From Verrucomicrobiaceae bacterium (GTDB taxonomy: Bacteria > Verrucomicrobiota > Verrucomicrobiia > Verrucomicrobiales > Akkermansiaceae), in assembly GCA_027484055.1 (NCBI GenBank), contig JAIXQH010000044.1, forward strand, positions 124,001 through 188,000: a DNA stretch of 64,000 bases, read 5' to 3'. A program made the translations under genes and the position numbers. Below the pieces are notes generated by a model. That model searched no databases and was not told the origin of the DNA. It saw only the letters and a list, made by a program, of their open reading frames with translations. Positions 47,300 through 57,102 of the stretch are shown piece after piece (position 1 is the stretch's first letter; each line of letters opens with the position of its first letter).

Positions 47300-48229
47300 G
47301 TGGAAATCCTTGTTGAAGAATGTCCGGGCGAGCGCATCGACGCTTTTCTCGCAGCCCGTCTCGCGGACTTGTCGCGCTCTCGTATTCAGGCACTCATCCG
47401 TGAGCAATACATCCAAATCAACGGCCACCCCGCCAAGCCACGCGACGGGGTAAAAATCGGGGATCGTATCACCGTCATCCTGCCCGAAGCCGTACCGCTT
47501 AATGCGGAAGCCCAAGACATCCCGCTGGAAATCCTTTTCGAAGATGATGACATGGTCGTGCTGAATAAAGCCCACGGCATCGTGGTTCACCCGGCACCGG
47601 GAAATCCAGACGGCACCCTCGTGAATGCTCTCTTGCACCACTGCCAGGGGAAACTCTCTGGGATCGGCGGCGTCGAACGACCCGGGATCGTCCATCGCTT
47701 GGATAAAGACACGTCGGGCTGCATTGTCGTGGCGAAATCTGACGTCGCCCACCAATCACTCGTCGGGCAATTCGCGGGACGGACCATGGAAAAACTCTAC
47801 CTCGCCGTCACTCAGGGCATTCCAAAACCCGAGAAAGATACGATTTTCACCCACATCGGTCGGCACCCGGTGAATCGCCAGAAAATGGCCGTCGTCAATC
47901 CACCTGGCGGTAAATCTGCCATCACCGACTACGAAATCCTCGCCGCAGACGCCGCCACCCTCACCTCACTCGTGCTCTGCCACTTGCACACCGGACGCAC
48001 CCATCAAATCCGGGTCCACCTCCACCACAAAGGCACGCCGCTCGTCGGGGATCCGATCTATGGCAAACCCAGCAAAACATCCGAGCAAACCGGACGCTTG
48101 ATGCTCCATGCCTGGCGCCTCACGCTGGATCATCCCGTTTCCCATGAGCGGCTTCACTTTGAAGCGCCGATCCCCCAAGAATACCTGCACTGGCTCAGCC
48201 TTCCCACCTCCAAGCCACTCCCCATTTAA
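47300..48229 (+). CDS. rluD: 23S rRNA pseudouridine synthase RluD family
   Basis: S4-like domain, IVHRLDKDTSGCIVVAKSD, HTGRTHQIRVHL; GTG start. Confidence 0.93.
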   Translation: MEILVEECPGERIDAFLAARLADLSRSRIQALIREQYIQINGHPAKPRDGVKIGDRITVILPEAVPLNAEAQDIPLEILFEDDDMVVLNKAHGIVVHPAPGNPDGTLVNALLHHCQGKLSGIGGVERPGIVHRLDKDTSGCIVVAKSDVAHQSLVGQFAGRTMEKLYLAVTQGIPKPEKDTIFTHIGRHPVNRQKMAVVNPPGGKSAITDYEILAADAATLTSLVLCHLHTGRTHQIRVHLHHKGTPLVGDPIYGKPSKTSEQTGRLMLHAWRLTLDHPVSHERLHFEAPIPQEYLHWLSLPTSKPLPI

Positions 48230-48245
48230 CTCCATTTCACCCACC

Positions 48246-48500
48246 ATGACCGACGACCTTCTGCCCGATCTCATCGCCGCTGTAGAGCAGCAACTCCTCT
48301 CCCCAGAGACGCCTTACGTGGCCAAGACCTTTGACCGCCTCTGCCAAGTCGGTCTCGATCCCACCGAAGCGAAAACCCAGATCGCCCTCTGCCTCGGTGA
48401 GGAAATGGACAAAATTCTAAGCACCCGGAAACCCTTCGACGAAAAATCCTACCGCAGCGCCTTAGACTCCTTGCCTCTTCCCGACGAGGAAGCCGTCTAA
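48246..48500 (+). CDS. small acidic hypothetical protein
   Basis: 84-aa ORF from ATG, 16 bp after rluD. Confidence 0.55.
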   Translation: MTDDLLPDLIAAVEQQLLSPETPYVAKTFDRLCQVGLDPTEAKTQIALCLGEEMDKILSTRKPFDEKSYRSALDSLPLPDEEAV

Positions 48501-48563
48501 TGCGAAAAGCGCCATGGACCTCTCGATCCATGACGCTATGTGAGTGTCGATTTCGCGAATGGT

Positions 48564-48995
48564 TTACGCCACTTGAGTCTCGCCGTTCGGGCCTTGTGAG
48601 ACCTGCACGATGCGCAGCGGCAGGCGAACCAGAATCTCGCCATCGCAACCGATGTCGATGGAGTAAATACCAGCTTCTTCAAAGCGGAGGCCCTGCAAGT
48701 TCATGATGATATTGCGGGTCAGGAAGGGCACATTTTTCGGAAGTTGCACGTCGAACTCAGGCTCGATCGGCATGTTGTTCGGGTCGAGCGACTCGCCGTC
48801 CTCGTTGATGATATTGATCGAGAGCTTGTGGCGGCCAGCGTCCTCGGGCGTGAAGCAGAAACGCATCGCCAACGAGCATGAGGGATGCACCACTGGCACA
48901 GCGCGTGCAGCCAGCGTGTCGAAAGTTCCGGAAATGACGAGCTTGCCGTTATAATCAGCCGCGAAGTCACAGAGAGTAGCGATTTGAATGTCCAT
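48564..48995 (-). CDS. DUF6941-like hypothetical protein
   Basis: MDIQIATLCDFAADYNGKLVISGTFDTL start and beta-rich composition. Confidence 0.65.
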   Translation of the reverse strand: MDIQIATLCDFAADYNGKLVISGTFDTLAARAVPVVHPSCSLAMRFCFTPEDAGRHKLSINIINEDGESLDPNNMPIEPEFDVQLPKNVPFLTRNIIMNLQGLRFEEAGIYSIDIGCDGEILVRLPLRIVQVSQGPNGETQVA

Positions 48996-49234
48996 GGTGG
49001 GATTTGTGGGATGGATAGATGCCTGACACACCCATTGGTGCGACAAGGGCGTCTTGTCTGAACGGAAGACGAGCGAGCGTAAAGCTCAAAGAATCGACTC
49101 GATTTCACCACTCGCTGGAATCCGCCCCCGGCGCGCTAAACGCTTCGTGTCCATAATTTCCACTTTTTTTTGCGGGAATCGTCTCACCCCTTGATTTTTA
49201 AGGCACATAGAACGGTGAAAATTCACTTTTCCCC

Positions 49235-49564
49235 AAGTTATTCACATCGGGATTCTTAACTAGTTCACAGAATACTCATGCCAAGACTCATGGAGAAAAT
49301 CAGGGAACAATGACCCCAAATCTCCTGAAAACTCCTTGTGAATAACTTGGCTATAACCCATCACTCAGGATCGAAATTTTCATAAGTGACTATTTAGCAA
49401 CGACTTAAAACCAATCGATCGTTTAAAGCCATAAAATAAATGCTCACAACTTCCATCGAGTCCCCGCGAAGCGATTCTTAAAAATCAGATCCTTGTGTGA
49501 CAAGACCCCTCACCCGACTGTGACAAAACCAAGGACTTGCGGTGATTCTCACAAGTTATTCACA
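49235..49564. promoter_or_regulatory. cluster of three identical DnaA-box-like 12-mers AAGTTATTCACA
   Basis: 49235-49246 (+), 49337-49348 (-), 49553-49564 (+), all in one intergenic region of about 690 bp. Confidence 0.7.
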
Positions 49565-49672
49565 AACCCCTGACAGCTGAGGCAACTTTGCGTGATTGAC
49601 CAAAAATTTGGCGAAGCAATTGCTTTTGACCACCCGTTACCAATGCCCTACACGCTCTGGCGCATCCAATAA

Positions 49673-51910
<2,238 letters not shown>

Positions 51911-51942
51911 TTTTGTAGGGGCTTTCCTACCTGTCTTTCATG

Positions 51943-51981
51943 ACCCACCCGATCCCCGTGATCCGGTGGGTTTTCTTTTTC
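51943..51981 (+). terminator. intrinsic terminator after icd
   Basis: acccacc-c-gatc-cccgt-gatc-c-ggtgggt hairpin followed by ttttcttttt. Confidence 0.85.
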
Positions 51982-52044
51982 AAGATCCCTACCTACCAAA
52001 GGTTCTGGGTTGAACATTTAGGAAATCCAAAGTATCGGTGACCA

Positions 52045-53465
52045 ATGCATCCTCTCATGAGACAGACAGCGGGCGCTGGATTCGCGGCACTGCTCGGAAT
52101 TTCGCTCACCGCTTGTCAGAAACGCGGGAAGGAAACCGCCAAGGCTGACCTTCTCGAAGCGGGCTATCAATTCACCCAAGCCGACTGGTTCCGAGCCGCC
52201 CACCAGAATGACGTGCTGGCGCTCAAGAAGTTCACCGCAGGGAAATTCCCAGCAGACACCCGTCAGGCTAACGGGGACTCAGCCCTTCACGAAAGCGCCA
52301 CCAGCGGCGCCGAAGCCGCTGCCGACTATTTGCTCAAGTGCGGACTCCCCATCGACTCACTCGGAGCGGACGACTCCACCCCTCTCATGAGTGCCATCGC
52401 CAAGGTGCGAATCCGAAATTGAAAAATCGCCAAGGATTCAGCCCACTCATGCTCGCCGTGCAACAAGGCCACCCCGGCTCTGTCACCGAGCTGGCCGCCC
52501 ACACCCGTGAAGACCTCGATCCTGCGCTCCTGCTCGCCGCGCTCGTCGGTAAGGCCGCCGTCATCGACTCGCTCACCAATTTCGGAGCCTCCATCCACAC
52601 CCGCATGCAAGACGGTCGCACCCCACTCATGATCGCTGCGGAAAATGGCCATACCGAGTGTGTCACCCTGCTGCTCGACATCGGCTCCAGCCGCCTCGCG
52701 ACGGATTCCAGCGGACGCACGGCGGCCGACATCGCCACCGCTGCCGGGTTTCCAGAGATCGCGGCCCAACTCAATCGCGAGCCACTCCCCAGCGAACTCG
52801 CCCTGGAATCCCCTGCGGAAATCGCCACCACCATGGAGCACCTCGTGGACGCAGCGAGCGAACCCACCGCCCCACCAAGAGTGAGACCTAGCCCCGCCCG
52901 AAGCCTTGCCGGCGTCACGCTGAGCAAGTCCAACACGGTGCCAAAATCAGCCAGCAGCCCCAGCACTGCCGCTGAAGAATTCACATCCCCGCCGCTCATC
53001 ATGCGCAGCTACCGCGAGCGAGAAGTCCCTCTCCAAGTCAAGTCCGTGCAGGGCGAAACGGCCACCCTCAGCCTCCCTGGCAAATCCGCGCGCCAGATCA
53101 CCGTTCACGCCGGAGACACCATTCCCGGTTCCATACTCACCGTCGTGCGAGTCCACCGACGCATGGAAATCAGCAAGGTCAACCCAGACGGCAGCGCAGA
53201 AATTTCCACCGTGCAAGTCCGCGACACCCGCAGCGGCCAGACTCGCGAGTGGATCGCCGGTGTGCCCTCGACCGCGCATGACCCCAGCGCCCTTGTCGAG
53301 GACGCCACGACCGGGCAACGCTACATCGCCTCACCCGGCCAACATTTCAAAGGCGCGGATGGAGCCGAGTATTTCATTTCCGATGTCCGCCCGAATCAGC
53401 TCGTCATTCAAGAAATGGCGAGCGGTGCCGTTCAGACGATCCCCTTGCGTGGACCACGTGGTTAA
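52045..53465 (+). pseudogene. ankyrin-repeat lipoprotein, frame-disrupted
   Basis: ORF 52045-52422 and ORF 52338-53465 are consecutive parts of one ankyrin protein in different frames; one repeat lacks about 14 residues at the junction. Confidence 0.8.
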
Positions 53466-53480
53466 GATACGGCTCTGCTT

Positions 53481-53939
53481 ATGGATTCTGCTACCCTGAC
53501 TGAGCACGGCGAGCCCGTTCGCCAATTTTCTGTGATGCTGCCCAACCGTGCAGGCGCTCTAGCCGCCATGGTGAAACTGCTGCGGACGTCCGCCATCGAG
53601 GTCATCGGCCTGAGTGTCCAGGACTCACGAGACGCCACCGTCGCGCGACTCGTCGTCTCAGACCCGGAAACGACCGAGCATCTCTTCATGGAAAAAGGCA
53701 TCCCCTACACCAGTTGTGAGTTGGTCGTCATCGCCATGCGCGAGGCCGGCCCAGGGCTGCTCCAGTGCCTAGATTCCCTCATGGTCGCGGAGACGAATAT
53801 CGATTTCGCCTACGCCCTGATGCCCAGCCCCGAAGGCCAGTCGATGCTCGCCATGCATGTCGAAGACTATGAATTCGCGCTCAGTGTGCTGCATCAGAGT
53901 GGTTTCAAGCTCATGTTTCAAGAAGACCTCAGCCGCTAG
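53481..53939 (+). CDS. ACT-domain protein
   Basis: QFSVMLPNRAGALAAMVKLLRTSAIEVIGLSV. Confidence 0.75.
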   Translation: MDSATLTEHGEPVRQFSVMLPNRAGALAAMVKLLRTSAIEVIGLSVQDSRDATVARLVVSDPETTEHLFMEKGIPYTSCELVVIAMREAGPGLLQCLDSLMVAETNIDFAYALMPSPEGQSMLAMHVEDYEFALSVLHQSGFKLMFQEDLSR

Positions 53940-53951
53940 ACAAGACAGGGA

Positions 53952-55079
53952 TTGCGCCCACCCGGCGGGACCGCTACCCCTTGGCGCAGCTCACCCCATA
54001 TTTTGGAAACACCTGCACCCGCCACTCCTGCTGCCACTTGGCTCATTCGCATTTCTGAAGTCTTCGCCGACATCGCCGGAGACATCCTCCAAGATCTAGG
54101 CGGTAAACTCTCCAAAAAGCTCGGCAGCGAGTATTACTTGATTCAGAGTCCGCAGTCCCCTGCCCTACGCAATTCACCAGCCGGGAAATTCATCCGCTGG
54201 AATCTTCCCGTCGAGCATGCATGGCCCTGCAACCCGGAAACGATGGAGGGCTTCGTCGAAAAAGCCGCGCAGGCCATGTTCAAGAAATTCGCCGCCCGCG
54301 AGCCACAGGCCCTTTTCATCGGCCAGCTCGATCCCAGCTCCACCGCCCGTTATTACAAAGCCCTCGCCTCTAACCTCCGCGGCCGCACCCTCCAACTCTT
54401 CCCCGCCAGCGTCGCCGCGCTGAAAGACGTCGAAGCCCAGCACAGCGAGCGCCCCACCCTCTTCTGCCTCGTCGGGAAAGAAGGCCTCTTCTGCGGCATG
54501 CACAGCCCACGCGCGGCGAACGGCTTCTACCCCGGCGGCACTAAATACATCAGCCAAAATTCCCCCGACACCATCAGCCGCGCCGGAGCCAAGGCTGCGG
54601 AAGCGCTGCACTATCTGCTCATGCATCACGCACCCCTCCGGAAAAAATCCCACTGGCTCGAACTCGGAGCCTGCCCCGGCGGCATGACCTCCGAACTCCT
54701 CAGCCGTGGCTACCAAGTCACCGCCATCGACCGCGCCCCGCTCGACAAACGCCTCGACGCCCACCCCGCACTTCAATTCGCCCTGCTCGACGTCGCCGCC
54801 TTCAAGCCGAACTCGCGCATGACCTACGACGCCATCCTCTGCGACATGAATGGCGACACCCACGACTCCATCTCCCAAGTCGCCCGCCTCGCCAAGCACC
54901 TCAGCCCCGGTGGCCTCGTCATTTTCACCCTAAAAACCGCAGGCGTCACCACCTACCCCGCGCTCAACGAACTCTATCAAAACGCCCTCGCCACCGCAGA
55001 GTCCGCAGGACTAAACCACCTCGCCACCACTCACCTCACCTACAACCGGCATGAGCTGACGGTGTTTTTCGTGAGGTGA
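53952..55079 (+). CDS. RlmM/FtsJ-like SAM-dependent methyltransferase
   Basis: LELGACPGGMTSELLSRGYQVTAIDRAPLD, YDAILCDMNGD; start codon uncertain. Confidence 0.8.
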   Translation: MRPPGGTATPWRSSPHILETPAPATPAATWLIRISEVFADIAGDILQDLGGKLSKKLGSEYYLIQSPQSPALRNSPAGKFIRWNLPVEHAWPCNPETMEGFVEKAAQAMFKKFAAREPQALFIGQLDPSSTARYYKALASNLRGRTLQLFPASVAALKDVEAQHSERPTLFCLVGKEGLFCGMHSPRAANGFYPGGTKYISQNSPDTISRAGAKAAEALHYLLMHHAPLRKKSHWLELGACPGGMTSELLSRGYQVTAIDRAPLDKRLDAHPALQFALLDVAAFKPNSRMTYDAILCDMNGDTHDSISQVARLAKHLSPGGLVIFTLKTAGVTTYPALNELYQNALATAESAGLNHLATTHLTYNRHELTVFFVR

Positions 55080-55160
55080 ATAACGAGAAGGGAATTTCAT
55101 TTCCTTTCTTCAAAACCCAAGCCTGCTGTGACAAAGAAAGGGGGTGCAATCCCCTTCTCC

Positions 55161-55412
55161 TTAGCCATCCATATGTTTGCAGTTGGATGCCAGATCACCC
55201 AGACCGCTGCTAGCCATGCCACACAAATCCGCGCTCTTTTCATAGAGACTCAGCGGAGTTTTGGAGGCCGCAGTTTTGAGTTTTTCCTTCAGGGCCTCAC
55301 GCAACAAGGCGGAGCGGCTGGTGTGCTTCGCGCGGTCCACCGCGGGAAGCCGTCTAAGCCGAGTTGAAAATCCCTCTTTCGCATCGCACGGACCTTTGGT
55401 AGGCTCCGCCAT
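55161..55412 (-). CDS. CopG/ribbon-helix-helix antitoxin-like ORF, possibly degenerate
   Basis: SRSALLREALKEKL plus SLYEKSADLCGMASSGLGDLASN typical of a CopG antitoxin family; N-terminus atypical. Confidence 0.55.
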   Translation of the reverse strand: MAEPTKGPCDAKEGFSTRLRRLPAVDRAKHTSRSALLREALKEKLKTAASKTPLSLYEKSADLCGMASSGLGDLASNCKHMDG

Positions 55413-55629
55413 GGTCTGTTTTGCAGATATCAAGAAACAAACCGCAGCGTTGCCGATCGAACAGAGAGCTTCACTGGCCAGTTTCTTGCTTCACTCGCTG
55501 CCCGAGCCGGATTACGACGTTTCGGACGAGGAAGTTGCTGAAAGGCTCCGGCAGCTGAAATCGGGCGAAGTCAGCACGATTTCCATGACACAGTTGCGCG
55601 ATGGTGTTTTTTCCGACCGGGGACGCTGA
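55411..55629 (+). CDS. putative addiction-module antitoxin
   Basis: MVCFADIKKQTAALPIEQRASLASFLLHSLPEPDYDVSDEEV; 1-nt overlap with toxin start. Confidence 0.75.
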   Translation: MVCFADIKKQTAALPIEQRASLASFLLHSLPEPDYDVSDEEVAERLRQLKSGEVSTISMTQLRDGVFSDRGR

Positions 55630-55916
55630 TGCTGTGTTTTCACCCACAGGTCCGGCGCGACGTGAGCACCGCGATCCGCCACTACGACTCGATCAGCGAT
55701 GCGCTCGGTGACGATTTTTGGTCGAAATTCGAGCAGGCCTGCCTTCAAGTGGAAACTCATCCCGAGCGTTTCCACTTTGATCCCAGCGGCTGGCGACGCG
55801 CCAATCTCGAAAAATTTCCCTATCAGCTGCTGTTTTAAGAAGAACTCGACGGTGTGCGGATCATGACGCTGCGCCATGACCGCCGTAACCCTCGCTTCGG
55901 CCTGAAGCGAAAATAG
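55629..55916 (+). pseudogene. RelE/ParE-family toxin interrupted by in-frame TAA at 55836-55838
   Basis: Continuous toxin-like translation ...YQLLF*EELDGVRIMTLRHDRRNPRFGLKRK. Confidence 0.8.
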
Positions 55917-56118
55917 AACATTTATTTAAACGGCACCTCGCCTCCAAAACGGACCCTGAGATTCTGCTCACCAACTCGTCGGGAACTTTCAGGAAAATCG
56001 TCGTCATGATTGGCTGGTAATACCGATGGAGCTTTCAACCTCGGAAAAAGCGCTGGAAAGAAATCACGTTTTCACCTAAACATCTGCCCTGGTCGGCAAG
56101 ACTCGATCTTACCAACGC

Positions 56119-56331
56119 TTGGAAGACGAAGCTCTCCATCTCCCGCATACGGACCGTTCCCAACTCGCCAGTCGCCTGCTCGAAAGTCTGGAGGAGGAAC
56201 ATGAATTAAGTCCCGAGTGGCGGGAAGAATTGCAACGGCGGGTCGCGAGCATCGACACAGGCGAGGCGAAACTCATCCCTGCCGAAGACCTCTGGAGAGA
56301 AATCGGCCAACGTTTCGGCGCTGCTCTCTAA
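56119..56331 (+). CDS. putative addiction-module component (antitoxin)
   Basis: EALHLPHTDRSQLASRLLESLE ... LIPAEDLWREI; non-ATG start or N-terminal truncation. Confidence 0.7.
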   Translation: MEDEALHLPHTDRSQLASRLLESLEEEHELSPEWREELQRRVASIDTGEAKLIPAEDLWREIGQRFGAAL

Positions 56332-56367
56332 TACCAAAATCCCTTCGCTTTCAGACTATTTTCGCTC

Positions 56368-56420
56368 TCTTCATCTGCGTTAATCCCGTTCATCTGCGGT
56401 TAAAAAATCTAAATTCTAAG
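56368..56420. repeat. 'catctgcgtTAA...catctgcggttaaaaaa' intergenic repeat between antitoxin and toxin
   Basis: ttcatctgcgttaatcccgttcatctgcggttaaaaaatctaaatt, internal repeat of catctgcg(g)tta. Confidence 0.65.
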
Positions 56421-56437
56421 TTACTTTGGTCTAAGTC

Positions 56438-56739
56438 ATGCCAGTGAAGTATGACGACGCCGCCCGAGCAGAAGGACTCGAAGCCGCCTCGTGGTATGGG
56501 GAACAACAAGGTGGCCTCCAAACCCGCTTTCTAGAAAAGTGGAAAGATGCCGAAAATCGCATCGCAGCCAGTCTGGAAATTCATCGTTGTTTCGAAGGAA
56601 ACCTGCGTAAATGCCGTTCGAGGTTTTTCCCTACGCCCTGATATTCCGCATCCGGGACGACGAACTACAAGTGATCGCCGTCATGCAAATGAGCCGTCGG
56701 CCAGGCTACTGGAAAGCGCGAGACCAGAGCTGGAAATAG
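56438..56739 (+). pseudogene. RelE/ParE-family toxin, frameshifted near 56604-56611
   Basis: MPVKYDDAARAEGLEAASWYGEQQ...EIHRCFEGNLRK then in another frame MPFEVFPYALIFRIRDDELQVIAVMQMSRRPGYWKARD. Confidence 0.8.
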
Positions 56740-57102
56740 CCGCCTCCGAACTCAAAGCCCTCCGCCGCAGCAAAGGCGGATTCCACCCACCGCAGACGTA
56801 TCGCTATGTCGGGAGCGAGGAGTTGGGGAAGCTGATGAATTGCATTGTTGAAACTCTGTGAGCGTCGATGTGCTTTGAATCAGAGAGACTCCCCCCACGA
56901 CTCCGGCGAGGCGAGCTGGATGTTTCAAGGCGGGAACCTACCCCAGAGACCTACCCCAGAACCTGCCTTACCGGAGCGTCAAGCTTCTCCGCATCCACAT
57001 GTGTCATGCGAGCAGATTCGTTGGTATTGGAAATGAGGATCTTGCTCTAAATCGGTGTTGAGACTGTTATCCAGCGACGCATTCCTACAAGGCATCAGGT
57101 GG

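Noticed and set aside
52385-52425. Programmed -1 frameshift in the ankyrin gene
   Set aside because: No X XXY YYZ slippery heptamer at the junction, and about 14 residues of the repeat are missing, which fits a deletion better
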